Below the pieces are notes generated by a model that saw only the letters and a list, made by a program, of their open reading frames with translations, searched no databases and had not been told where the DNA came from. DNA of 64,000 nucleotides from assembly GCA_019843655.1 (NCBI GenBank), contig JACDQD010000001.1:40699392-40763391 (forward strand), in the 5' to 3' direction. The stretch is from Lethocerus indicus. Taxonomy: Eukaryota > Arthropoda > Insecta > Hemiptera > Belostomatidae. The translations under genes were made by a program, and so were the position numbers. Positions 37,970 to 49,431 of this stretch are shown one piece after another (positions within the stretch are counted from its first letter, which is position 1; every line of letters begins with the position of its first letter).

Positions 37970-39266
37970 TCAGATAATAACATAAAAATCGTTCTGTCGA
38001 CTGTTCGCGATAACGGCTTATCTACACATGCATAATATGTCCAAAATATCAGTGTATTGTGCTTCTTGGATTACATGACGAACGGTTTTAAAATGATATC
38101 GACAGGCCACGCTTCTGGAGCGTGATAGACCCCGTTATTAATTTTGTTTTTCCGACCTAACGCGAAAATCAGTTATTATATCCGTTATTTTTTTTTTGTG
38201 CTTTATTAAAGAATGTCATTTCTCAGTAGACATTTACAACTGAAAAATTCGATATTTTCCTTCAATCTCTTCTAAACCTTCTTATCGCGCCATTCATTCC
38301 AATATTCCTTTATGATGTGTTTATAGAAACAGGGTTGTTTCGTGCTAAGTTCGCTGTCAGACACGAACTATCAGGGTTCGTATCTCCATTAATAAAAATT
38401 AAACCTAATATTACCTTCAGAAATATCAGAAAAATAAATGGATGGATTACTAACGGACAGGCAGATTGCACTTTATGAAAGCCGAGTGTTAGACCATCAA
38501 ATATAAATATCCCGTAATAAGCGAACACTTTAATGGTGTAATGTTAAAATCGAAATGAATTATCCAGAATTGTATTTATTAGAAAACGAATGTTTTATCC
38601 GTAGGTTCGGTATAACCTGCAACGCGGTTACAAAACAGTAACCGAGAGCCTTCGAGTAACCACCTCCGCCTTTCGCGACACGTAACCGAATTGGTAGTAG
38701 GGAGGAAATGAACATATTTCGAGTACTAATCAAAACATTAATATCGCTGCGGAGGAGGGTGGCGGGTTGGCCGGGGGGGACACACAAACACAAAAGGAAA
38801 CCAAGGCTAAGAATAGCTTCATAACAACAAAATATTAAAAAAGAAAAAAAACGAAAATAGAAAAAACAAATGGGCGGTAGGCACGCGAGTCCCGTGCGAC
38901 ACTCTACCCCCTTTAACAACGCTTCCCGCTCCAATAACCCCGGTCTCGAAAATATTGTCTTTAGAACTGCACTACTTACATTGTACGTACAACATTTGGT
39001 CCACAATTCTGCTTCTATCATAGTTCCTAGGGTCCTAAGGTACTATGGAAGAATTTGTTTGGCGCCCCTACAAACACGCTTAGCCTAACTTAGAGTTATC
39101 GTTTAGTATTAATACCTTTGAGGGACGTCGGAATAATTTTTATCTCAATAAATGTATACCGGATAAGTAATAATTGTTCTATGGTGCATAGAATAACGCA
39201 AGCATGATGCCGTGTTCAAATTTCATGAAACGAAACGTTGCTGCGTCGTCAAGTCATTGCACGCAC

Positions 39267-39283
39267 ATACACACACACACACA
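39267..39283. repeat. (AC)8 microsatellite
   Basis: Pure AC run next to GACGCGGGCGCGCC. Confidence 0.93.
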
Positions 39284-39444
39284 GACGCGGGCGCGCCAAT
39301 ATTATTAATTACGACCGCGCATGCCGACCGTTGAGCGAATTAAAAACTGGAACGCCCAAACCGTTTTAAGGGATTTGGAAAATTGATCTGAGTCTTATTC
39401 GGGATTCGAGCGCCTCGGCACCGAAATAAGGCCTGGCTTATTTA

Positions 39445-39630
39445 TTGCAGTTTAAATTCGGCCGACCCTTCGGACACGAGCAGACCGCGAAATACTCAAC
39501 AAGATTTTCCCTTTCAGGGGACAACCGGCCATGGCCGTACTGTGAAACCCGCCCGGAAACGGTAGAACAAATTTGTAGGCCTTTTTGGGAACCTCGCAAA
39601 CGGCGAGATCATATGGGAAATCGCAACAGT
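39445..39630 (+). pseudogene. Decayed LINE ORF2 C-terminal zinc-knuckle-like fragment
   Basis: The frame opening at 39445 contains an FGRPFGHEQ stretch, then RFSLSG, then WPYCETRPETVEQIC and WEPRKRRDH. In R1, I and jockey-type LINEs the region after the reverse transcriptase typically reads roughly GH-(x)-F-(x)-YL-RFGL, CPYC, ETVEH and CPRF/W-(x)-R. The order and spacing match. The first zinc-binding Cys is replaced by Trp (residue 30) and the usual His after ETVE is Gln (residue 42), so the finger could not bind metal normally. No reverse transcriptase is visible upstream, and the frame after about residue 60 is AT-rich and unlike the family. I read this as an old, isolated LINE fragment. 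A chance resemblance is the main alternative. Confidence 0.45.
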
Positions 39631-40722
39631 GATATCGATGAAATAATAATAAAATTAATAGTAATCGCGAATCGGTTCCCCGTATATATTATCAATTTCA
39701 TAGATCTGAATTTATCCAAAAACAGCAATATATTTAAAGTCCACTGATCATTGCATTTTTTTGTTGCAGGTGAGCACTATTGCATGAAAAATACTGAGTT
39801 TTCGATCAGACTGAAGACAGTTGCAGACGAAGGTGAGAGATAGTCATTTTCGAATCGAAAGCAATAAAATAGCCTTAGCATTTAATTTAATATTTATTGA
39901 ACAAGGCTCATTTGATTATAATGTTTAGTGCTATCGGTTCACGTACGGGTTTAGGATTAGGAATATCTCGGAGAATCCTGGGCAGTAGGTTGTGAGGCGT
40001 TATCTATCATAGATTACTCCTGGTTTTCCTGACCACCCTTGTTAGACACTGGAAGTTAGGCAGTACTACTATTGCCCTTTACTCCACCTCATTAGATTAT
40101 CATCACATTTACCACCTTCTTTCTATCTTACTAGCTGATTCGGAAATTATTATTTCTTCATTACTTAAACCGCTGCCGAACTATCCTATCAACAATATCA
40201 TTTCGACATTTCTTATGAATAATATATATACATTAATTGATGAATAAGGGATGGTTGTACGACAGATAGTTAAATAGAAGTATTTATCGGAAATGTTTAA
40301 ACGAAGAGACACATTTCCTAGTCGGCATTTTAGCTTAAATAAAGGCTAATACATATTTTTTAAGGGAACAATTTTTAATTTTCTCTCACTTTAAGGAACC
40401 ACTTTGGGGATTAGAGACGGCGATCGGAAAGTGTCAAAAGGCGATAAGGGCACTTTTCCCGGGACAAGGGGGCAAAGAAAGGCGAAGCAAAGAAAGCCGA
40501 AAATAGCCGGGAGTGCGGGACGGGCTATTAATTCTCGGGTTATTAAACCGAGGAAGGGAGTTTGTCATCGATCACCGGTCTCGAGTAACCCCCCCCCCCG
40601 GCGATAATGCGTATTCCTCGGGCCTACCCCGTGTAAATAGTAGTCCCGCTAAATCCCATTGTATCCCGCGGACTTAATTCAATGCCGAGTAAGTTGATTA
40701 AATAATATAGACGGATATATTT

Positions 40723-40769
40723 GGGCGGGTCGGGGGTGGCAGTTCGGGTGGGGGGGGGGTGAGAGAGGG
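40723..40769. other. G-quadruplex-capable G-rich segment
   Basis: G-runs of three, three, five, three and ten or more lie within about 45 bases on the plus strand. It sits next to the HMG-site cluster at 40.8 kb in the same CpG-rich patch. Confidence 0.55.
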
Positions 40770-40810
40770 CACCGGTCTATTAAGATAGATGAGGATCGTC
40801 CGCCCGGGGG

Positions 40811-40860
40811 ACAAACAACAATGGGGGCCGATGAAACAAAAGGGGCGGCGGTAACAATGC
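40811..40860. promoter_or_regulatory. Candidate SOX/HMG-box site cluster
   Basis: Three HMG-box-like sites face the same way within 45 bases: ACAATGG (40818-40824), ACAAAAGG (40836-40843) and AACAATG (40853-40859). Their spacing is about 17-18 bases. SOX-family proteins bind ACAATGG/AACAAT-type sites. The surrounding patch is rich in CpG. Enhancer function is inferred from motif density only. Confidence 0.3.
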
Positions 40861-41061
40861 CCCCTCCCCGCAAGGGCTCTGCCCCCGCTATTTAAATGTT
40901 GTTTCGATCTTTTCCTTCCCGCCCCCAGCCATCCGATGGGTTTGCCCCCCGATAAAGGCCCGTCTTCGTCCCAGTGGTCGCCCTATTAACGGGTGGGGTT
41001 CGGCAACGAGGTATTCTGCCGTCCCGGACCGGTGATTATCTACCGGCTATTGTATGTTTAT

Positions 41062-41116
41062 ATATACACACACACACAGACACGCACACAGAGGCATACG
41101 CATACACACACGCACA
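41062..41116. repeat. Imperfect AC microsatellite
   Basis: ACACACACACACAG followed by CGCACACAG and CATACGCATACACACACGCA, an old CA array. Confidence 0.9.
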
Positions 41117-42675
41117 ATACCAGGAATCTTTTAACAAGTAGATTCGGAGAACCGTTTAATTAATAGCACGGCAACTCTACTGAAGACAATATAAAATCTT
41201 ATTAACACATTCTCCCGCGAGTCATCCTGGAACGAATTTTCGTCGAAAAAATATTTTTCGCTGTTCTCACGCACGTGTCACCCGCTCTCACGCTTCACAT
41301 TTTACCATTCCGAATGAAAATGTTTAAATCGAAATAAAAATTCTGTTGCCAACTTGAGAGAATGGTATATACTGTAGGGCGTATTACATAACGTGTAGAA
41401 ATATGTGAGCCGCTAATTTCATAACGGGAGATTCAATATACGGGGGTTCAAGGAAGAGTATTACCCTGGAAGAGCTTGTATAGTGGATCGGACGTTATGG
41501 AAAGTTGAATAGTTCAATTGATTGTAACGAGGGATTTAATTTTTCGCGTTTTCTTTTAAACGAATACCGATGTATTGTTCATTGCTCAAAACCCGCTAGT
41601 GCCTACGGAATTCCTGTATTTCTTTCCGAAGCCTGTGCACTCCGCGATGGATTAATTGGTCGAATTAACGGTTAACCGAGTTTAGTGACCCGGCAGGGGC
41701 GGATAAGCTACGCGAACCCGTTTTAAAATACGATCGGACACTTTCCATCTCGAAGTTATGCGTGACCCCGACCGGCGAGCCTCAGCTCTCAAATCACTCG
41801 GGTCGGCTGCTTAATTTCATTTATTTATCCTTTTTTAAATTACGATTTGGAGACGGAAGATCCCAATATTCAAGTTGTTTAGGTCTAATACAAGATACGG
41901 GTCGATCAGAAAGGTACTTGAACATTCGAACATCCATAACCCTCTAGCTCTGGATGGTCGGAATTTAATACCATCGAATATGAAACCATTCCGCAGTAGT
42001 GAAACTAACGGTAAGGGATGTTTGCACGAACGGAGAGAATGTTGTAAGAGGGCGGCGTTAATGCGAACGAGTAATAAATTAAATTTTTATCGACCTATTT
42101 TTGAAAGGAGCGGCGGGCAGAATCGAAAGAAGGAGGAGACGCGAATAATTAAAGGCCACTATCGGTTTTATAATTTAAGCCGTATTTCCCCGGCGAGATT
42201 TATACGCCGGCTGCCGTGAGAAGTGACAATCCCTCGTCGAGGGGCCGGCCCCGACATACAACACCCAAAAATATCTAAAAACCCGATCTTAGGGAGGAGG
42301 CCGATCGATGATCTTAATGGGACATATCACGCCACTTTATTTAGCACCGATTTATCATCCCCAGAGTGAGCGAGAGAGCGAGCGGGAAGGGGGGACGAGT
42401 TAAAAACAAAAAGGGGAAAAAAAAACATTGGCGAGAGTCTCCTATTGGTGTGGGGGGGACGATCGTACACGGCCCCCTCCTACCCGCGGCGGTAATTAAT
42501 GCCCGCTATCGAGTTTTGTCGTAGCTCGGAGGCGGCGGGAGCGGGGGCGGCGAAAAAGGCGGCCGTATCTATAGCCGGGTGTCGTGAGAAGTCGAAATAA
42601 GTCCGGTGTTTAAGCCGGGCGAGAGCATCGATCCCGGCGACACCCCCGCACTTAATCTGGGCCGCGGAACGGACC

Positions 42676-42694
42676 GCCCCCGCCCCCGCCCCCC
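42676..42694. other. C-rich run (G-quadruplex-prone on the minus strand)
   Basis: Three consecutive C-runs of five, five and six separated by single G, inside the most GC-rich patch of the window. Confidence 0.45.
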
Positions 42695-42965
42695 GGCTCG
42701 ATCCTATAACAATTATCGGTCGATGAGATAATCGTTATTCGCTCTGTTCTGGCCCCCTTGTATATTGCCGCATTCTACGTGGACGGGTATTTTTATTTTA
42801 TTGGGCCCATGTGTATTGATTATATACGATTTAGCGGAATCTGTCGGCATCCGGGATCCTTAAGTAGAACTACAGTTAGTGTTAACAGCCTAAAGACTGT
42901 GTTAAACAGGAATAAGTTTCATTTAAGGAATGTTAAACGATAAAAAGCGTTTTATGCATCCATTT

Positions 42966-42995
42966 ATGTATATGTATATATATTTATATAATGTG

Positions 42996-43034
<39 letters not shown>
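42966..43034. repeat. TA-rich array ending in (TA)16
   Basis: Imperfect TATG/TATT lead-in, then a pure TA run at 43002-43034. Confidence 0.95.
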
Positions 43035-43036
<2 letters not shown>

Positions 43037-43204
43037 CTACAAAGGAAAAATAAATGAATGTCGATTAACAGAGGTTTGGGTCTCTAGGTCATAGAACCGA
43101 ATGTGTTTCCGTTGACCTTCATAAACGAATCAAAGTCGCGGTGCCTTCCAGTTTGCAAGTTGAGTACCTATTTGGAGGGGTCGTGCCGTTAAATCGGTGA
43201 TGAT

Positions 43205-43265
43205 TGATTACGCGACCCCCAGTTTGAAACCCGGGTCTCACCTGTGTAGACACGCTGTCTTCCTC
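43205..43265 (-). mobile_element. tRNA-like SINE remnant (weak)
   Basis: On the minus strand: CAGCGTGTCTACACAGGTG, then AGACCCGGGTTTCAAACTGG. It aligns loosely with the anticodon-to-T-arm part of the 33.1 kb segment, but the B-box has about three mismatches. Confidence 0.25.
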
Positions 43266-43984
43266 GTACGGGTTCCGGGCGACGTAGTTTTTACCGGCGA
43301 GTGAATCGTTTCCTGGATAATTAGAGTGCCGGCCGGGGGAGTGGGGCGGTGTGTTGTCGACGTGTAAGTGACATAAAGGGTCTCCGGAACAAAAGAAGAC
43401 GTAAGAGCCGTGGACCGTTCGCTTCCTTCCCCGACGTCGTGAAAAAGATTTCGATCGGCTAAAACCAAAATTGTTGGCTCGCTTGGTATAATATCGAAGG
43501 GATCCTCGAAATTCGTGTTTGAAATTCTGTGACGGTTCCGAATATACATCGAGTAATTCCTTCGTTCCTCGTGTTCTGGTTTATATAGTATCTAGTGGAG
43601 TTACAAAGGGGAGAAATAGGGCTCTTCATACGATAAATTATCCAATGTGCCACGTTTCGAAAGGCTTACGTTCACGCCCCCTCAGAATCGATATTGGTCG
43701 GCTATCGCCCGAAAATTAACATAAAACACAGTGTGCCTATCGATAACCATTCGACAAAGGATATATCAGCATTGGAAATGAGGGTCTACAACTTCGGACT
43801 GGTGGGAGGGGGGCCCTTCTAATGCGATAATGCCGGCATTTACGGTCACGACCCGACCCATTAATACATTAGTGGGACTTTATTGGCAGATCGTATCGAA
43901 TCCGTCACTTATTATAATTAAATAGGACGGAAAATTAGACACGCGTGGTCACGCGACCTTCACGTGGAAGCGGTGAGCGGTGTA

Positions 43985-44045
43985 GGGGCTAACGACAGGA
44001 CTCGAACCCCGATAAAGGAGGGGGACCCTCCACAATCCCATCGAC
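43985..44045 (-). mobile_element. tRNA-like SINE remnant with perfect B-box
   Basis: On the minus strand: TATCGGGGTTCGAGTCCTG, containing the B-box GGTTCGAGTCC (complement of 43998-44008) with 11/11 match. TGGGATTGTGGAGGG lies about 25 bases before it as a weak A-box candidate. Only the inner part of the T-stem can pair. A long (TA)n array begins about 100 bases away. Confidence 0.4.
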
Positions 44046-44145
44046 AAACAAAGGGGAAAAAATATTGTACTACCTCATGTTACCCATTAACCAGATTTGT
44101 CAGCATATAGATCATTTTTAGAGTTGTCAATATCAGCGTGCTTGA

Positions 44146-44147
<2 letters not shown>

Positions 44148-44209
<62 letters not shown>
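44148..44209. repeat. (AT)31 microsatellite
   Basis: Sixty-two bases of alternating A and T, the longest pure dinucleotide TA array here. Confidence 0.98.
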
Positions 44210-44215
<6 letters not shown>

Positions 44216-45014
44216 TGATCTAATGGGTCGAATATAAATGAAATGTGCAAAATACTGGTATCGTTCAATTCAGCCGTATAATGTTTTATTTTGATAAAAT
44301 TATATTAATGGATTGTGTCATGGTGTATAATATTAAAAAAATTATTGTTTAATAAAAAATGCTTGAAGGTGAAACACATTGGGGAAAGTATATTGAAATT
44401 TTCGCCTAATGTTATCGACCTTAGAATAAGATTATTTTTTATGTGATTTTCTATTCTCCGTTTCGCTACAAAATTATTTCCGTCGTTTAAAGGCCGAACG
44501 AAAAAAGGCCATTTTACAGAAGTCGGGCGCCCAATTCGGAGTTATGAAACAGTCATTTCCTATCCCTTTACACGGGAATGGTATACCGACCGTATACACC
44601 GGGCCGAAAGTACTGTTTTTTTTATTATTAGCGGTGGCACATCTAGTGCAAAGACGTGTCTGCGCTAATTAGAAGCATTTTAAATACGGGCCGAAGTGGG
44701 GCCAACACGCATGCTGCAGGGGGCGAATAATTCCACCAACATCCTGAGCCGTTACCTAACAGGGTTAGCCTAATAGACACGCCCAGTTTGAATTATAAAA
44801 GAACTTCTGAACATCGACCAGGTTTTACTGTCCTCGAAATTCGTCCTTTAAATAATTCGGCACAAAATGAAAAATACTGAAATTGTTGCTCTGTAAAAAT
44901 AAAACCCGCCTTTGAAGAAGACAAGGTGTATTTCTGTGAGGTTGAATTATAATATTGTAAAATTTCTTTATAATGAAATAATCGTAGAAAATTAATAACT
45001 TATTTCAAAGCTAT

Positions 45015-45440
45015 ATTGAAATAGCGAGCGACAGTAGGCAATTACTGTATATTTTCCGTTGTCGCAGATGGATGTATATTGTTACTTGAAATATAGGTTA
45101 CAGCGAATTGAAAATTATTGCACACTTGTTGCAATCGTGGACATTTAAATGCAAGAGTATTGTACACCGTAAAAGTTATTTTTATTGTAGTCAAATCGAA
45201 GATAGTAGTAGGCCATTATATACTGAATTGTAATTCAGTAATATTGTTGTAATATATTGTTCGGAATGGATAGTATATTATGATTGACGTGCATTGTATT
45301 GTAGACGATTTAACAATGTACATCTGTACTGTAATCTCGAAGTATTGTAGTACTAATTTGTGATCATAGATGGTTGTATATTATGGTACATTTCCCGTGA
45401 TAGTAGATAATTTTAAATCGTAATACAATTGCACGTTACT
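45015..45440. repeat. Degenerate tandem-like tract, units of roughly 40-50 bp
   Basis: Related strings recur along the tract: AGATGGATGTATATTGTTAC (about 45067), AATGGATAGTATATTATGAT (about 45265) and ATAGATGGTTGTATATTATG (about 45366). Intervening pieces of the form CAGTAGGCAATTACTG, TAGTAGGCCATTATATACTG and ATAGTAGATAATTTTAAATC also recur. Spacing is irregular and divergence is high, so exact unit boundaries cannot be set by eye. It could be an ancient minisatellite or biased low-complexity sequence. Confidence 0.4.
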
Positions 45441-46735
45441 AAGCGGAGTGTTCTTCCGTACCGGCCTCGTAACGTCTATGAATAGCGAAGCCGGTGGGCA
45501 AATGAGAGAAAAGCTCCCGGGGAAATTCTTAGGTGTTCCGAAGCGGGAAATTAGAAGAAGGGAAATTAGAGCGCTCTTGATAGAGTCTTCAGATCGACAG
45601 GTCGTAAATCGAAGGGTCGCGTGACAGGGTTCCCCCGTCCCATTGTCCCTCACCCACAGCTCTTCTTTTGTTCTTTCAGGTCTCCCTTTCTTTTTTTCCC
45701 CCTTTTCCTTTCTTCCTTTAGTTCCTTTCCGGAGGAAGATTACAAAAAACCGAAAATCGATTTCCGTTTACCCGAAAGGCTATGTTTTCCCGCCAGTTCG
45801 AACTCTAATTTCGGACTCAAAAACACATAATGAAAAATAATTGTGAAATTATTCGTTATAAGAGTAATATCAAGTATTACCGATTGCGCTTTCTATAAAA
45901 AATAGCCGATGACACCGCATTGTTTACATTATTTTTTTTAATTTTATTGTTTCATTTTTATAAAGGAAGACAATGACAGTTCTCGTCCTTGAATTGCTGA
46001 CATCATCCGCTGAATGTATCTTGCGATAATTTATCATTATTCGGACTCATTTTGGGAATTTGTACTGTTCCGGCCGAGATTCCTGGTCAGGAGGATTCAG
46101 TCAGTAATATAATGCACCCTATCCCCAATTGTGCCTTGACAGTCTTCCTCATAGTATTAGACTGTGAAACAGGTCTCGGATTAAGTCAAATATGCCACGT
46201 AAGATGTCGCACTGGCAATTATATGAATAATTAATTGTAGATATCGGCTGCTCGTCATAGTTTTCTTTCAGTCACTAGGTCCAATTTTGTATTTCGTACC
46301 CGCACAACTTTGATCCTCCTGCTTCTGGCGACCTGGCACATTTCGAGTGGTTTTTGCCAGTTTTTCACAAGCGCGCTCCGACAGTCGCGTAGTGCGCGGA
46401 ACTCGGGTTGAAGTTCGGTTGAAGGCCTCGCCCCCGATGTACCCTACCCAGCGGTGTTCGGTGGGACCGAAAAATCGAGAGGGAATCGATGGTGACGACT
46501 GGGTAGGAAGAAGGAACTGCGGTGGCCGGGCATGGCGTGACCGAAGAAGCTCGCTCTGAATGATGCCTAATGGTGGGGAGTTGACACGAAACAGTTGCAC
46601 GGTAATTAGTGTAATTATTATTATTGCGGGGTGGGAGGGCGATAACCATCGATCGAGAGCGGATTCGCGGACCGGCAATCCCGGCCCCGGGACAACATGG
46701 CGTCCCGCGAGATGCCCCCCCTCCCTCTTAATTTA

Positions 46736-46878
46736 CCATTGTCCCGATAATTCGACCATCATTGTCCCGGACCCGTTCCTCCCGCTTTCCCTTCCCTATA
46801 GGAAATAATCGTTTTTTACGAAGAAAAGGAGCGGATTTCGCGATTCCTGAAATTACCATTGTTCAGATTGTTGAAACT
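46736..46878. promoter_or_regulatory. Candidate SOX/HMG-box site cluster
   Basis: CCATTGTCCC (46736-46745) and TCATTGTCCC (46759-46768) are near-identical decamers 23 bases apart in the same orientation. CCATTGTTC at about 46856 and ATTGTTG at about 46867 follow. All are ATTGT cores in one orientation in a CpG-rich patch. Regulatory function is an inference. Confidence 0.3.
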
Positions 46879-47679
46879 TGATGATGGGATGGGGGTGGGA
46901 CGTGTTTCTTTGACCCGTGTTTCACTTTCTCCGGTTGACTCTAGTCGCTTCCGGTCTGTCAACCGAAAACAGGGAGAGCCCCCGTCGACTGTCCCTATGC
47001 GGTAATACACCTGTTGTTCTATTTTTCGACTCATTTTGTCTCGGCATATAAATTGAGAATTAGCGCATTCCGTTCCTGCAATGAAATCCAACGTCTTACA
47101 AATGAGTCCGAGAATACTCAAGCCTAATAAATAGAGACGTAATGCGGTAACGATTTATAGCCAATTATTACAAAATCACGTGTATAAGTTCGCCATCAAA
47201 AATTATTTCGGGCTTTAATTTTTGACAATGTAAAATATTGACAATTATGTTAAAATTAGTTGACCTTCCTGTTCGAATCACGACAGTACAACAATGTATG
47301 AAAACTAGCATAATCTATTATCACTGTAGGTATGTCCTTGATCTTGTAAGTAGGGCCGATACGCTACAAATATTCAAAATGTTATTTCCTCATATTTACA
47401 ATTCGTTACAAGTGGAACTCTCTGGTAAGAATTACTAGTAAGGGTCCTTTATTATTGTAAATTTTTTAAAATTAAAATAAAACGAATGAAAGACAGTAGG
47501 TGGAAGAACGCGGAACTACATCTACATATATTATAAGATCGTGAGCCCAGTATATTAGGAACAATGTTGAGTACTTCTGGAGAGCGCAATTCAAGAGGCC
47601 CCTGACAGTAAAACGCATTTAATAAACTGGAAGTTGTAAGAAAAATATAAGATGTGGCTGGAATTACGAAATTATTTCA

Positions 47680-47875
47680 ATGTGTACTCACGGCCACGCT
47701 ATTAACAGGAGGGCCCCAAGTCAACAATGCGATTGTAGTCTATCAATCACATTTAAAACTAACAATTTTTTCTTTTCTATTTTTGTAGCACCCAATATTC
47801 TTACGTATTTTTACCATCTCCGGTCTTTGTTTAATAATCAAATAAAGTGTCTTGACTTTGACTTTTTCAGTAACC
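47680..47875 (+). mobile_element. Possible retroposon 3' tail with polyadenylation signal and short tandem end
   Basis: AATAAA at 47841 is followed within a few bases by an exact tandem (TTGACT)x2 at 47852-47863 and then a T-run. Many insect non-LTR elements end in a polyadenylation-like signal plus a short tandem repeat in place of a poly(A) tail. No coding remnant of a LINE is recognisable upstream, and no target-site duplication was identified. Confidence 0.3.
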
Positions 47876-49077
47876 TCACTCGGAAGGGCGGGTCGAGAAA
47901 ATATTGTCCCTAAAACTCGAGCTGGCTATCTCCGAGGGCTCCTCATGTTGGTCCTGAGGTGGTTTGAGCAGCGGCGAACGGTGAAATCGAAACGCGGGCA
48001 CTGTTAATGGTGGACGGGTCACGGCGACATTAACGGTGTCGCTGACCGCCTTAAATGGCGGCGATATAATTTCGAAGACGCTCCGAGGGATCGTCGTCCA
48101 TTAATCGCGGGTAGAGCGGCCGCCGTGCGTTACGGAATAGCGATCATTTTTAATTCGTTTCCAGCCTATATAGGCCGTATATTCCCCGTCCGGTGAAATA
48201 AAAACTAATCCTGAGTTGGGAATCGCCCGATGAATTTTGCGGCTTACTGAAATACCGTCCGGCTGAAACCTAGACCGGTTTCAAAAGTGTTTCACCGGAG
48301 TTTGAAAATTTCGCGGATCCGGGTTTGTTCCCATAAAGCCTCGATAAATTCAACTTTAACAATGTAGTATCAGCGGTCAGGCACCATCTCATAGAAATTG
48401 ACATAGAAATTTATATTTATAAATTACGTTATTTTTTGGCCCCACATTAGACCGGCTTCGGCTTATGGCCAACGGCCAGTAAGTAACTTGAGGAGTAGCG
48501 ATACGCAATCTTTCGATTATAATTTCTAATAGGTTTTTTAACAAATAAATAATAAATATTCGCATGGAGTCGTTAAAAAGAAAAATGTCCGGAATCCGAA
48601 TTATTATCCGCACGCACTTTTCTATTTATGGTTAATTTCAACAAGAGCTCTCTTGTTTAGACGTGCGATTCGCACGCTAAAGGGGTCGTTGGGGAAAGAC
48701 GGGTGGGGGAGCATTTCTAACAAGATCGTCGGCTCCGATGAATAAACATGCATACGTAGAACGCTTCTTCTGAAACGAAACGGCGCGGTTTTGAAATTCC
48801 AGTAAAAACACGAACAGACATCTGTGCGGACACGATGCTTGCCGAGGATATGGCCTTTCGGTGTTCGAAGTGGGGCCCGCCGGAAGTAAATCATCGTTAA
48901 TTTGCCCCACCTGTCGAGTCCCAGGGTGGGGAACCTAGTCTAGAATTGTGCGCCGTTTTCTTCAAATGTTCTTCGGCCAAAACGGTTTCGATGGCAGGTT
49001 CAGGTTCCTGGTGTAGCATGTAAATCTCCTCAATTTAAAATATGTTTTCCCAAAAACATTTTTTTACTTATTCGAAA

Positions 49078-49177
<100 letters not shown>

Positions 49178-49412
49178 ACGCCGTTGTTTTTAAATGTACA
49201 ATTACAAACTTGAGATTCCTGTTAGAAGGTTTGGAACATCACTCTTGCGATATTGTGTCTGCACGCAGTAATTTGGGCGATTACTAAACCGATTTCATCC
49301 ACAATTTTATTTAAAGTAGAGCGACATTATTATCTTCACAAGTGATCCGAACCTATTCACAACGAAGACCGGCTTAATTAAGAAAAATCCGTAGTACATA
49401 ATTTACTCCTTT

Positions 49413-49431
49413 AACTCTCTCTCTCTCTCTC
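49413..49431. repeat. (CT)9 microsatellite
   Basis: Short CT run about 240 bases after the compound CT/TA array. Confidence 0.9.

Larger units (their letters stand above)
34470..39440. other. AT-rich tract with CpG islands at 35.2, 36.1 and 38.7-38.9 kb
   Basis: The island at 35.2-35.47 kb has overlapping minus-strand frames of 77 and 100 codons, and the one at 36.03-36.31 kb has opposed frames. The longest frame of the window (minus, 38560-39021) lies here. None shows a known domain. The rest is AT-rich with no recognisable element. Confidence 0.4.
39640..42960. other. AT-rich tract then the most GC-rich patch of the window
   Basis: From about 40.4 to 42.7 kb the DNA is strongly CpG-rich, with G/C homopolymer runs (C11 near 40.59 kb, G10 near 40.75 kb), CCAAT-type and ATTGG-type strings (about 42.43-42.45 kb), GATA-like strings and TAATTAATGCCCGC words. 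It looks like candidate regulatory DNA. No exon was recognised. Confidence 0.4.
45450..48380. other. CpG-rich non-coding patch
   Basis: Contains repeated CATTGTCCC words and overlapping opposed frames of up to 136 codons at 46.27-46.81 kb, none recognisable. The possible retroposon tail at 47.84 kb lies within it. Confidence 0.4.

Noticed and set aside
38560..39021. Longest frame in the window, 153 codons, minus strand
   Set aside because: It has hydrophobic stretches from A/T-rich runs but no domain, and it spans a composition change. A frame this long is expected once in about 64 kb of mixed composition.
46268..46678. 136-codon minus-strand frame
   Set aside because: Overlapped by other minus- and plus-strand frames in a GC-rich patch where stops are scarce. 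No recognisable motif.
38931..47915. Similarity between GAAAATATTGTCTTTAGAACT (38.95 kb) and GAAAATATTGTCCCTAAAACT-type sequence (47.9 kb) in part
   Set aside because: The match is limited to about 25 bases with no extension on either side, so it is not enough to call a repeat.
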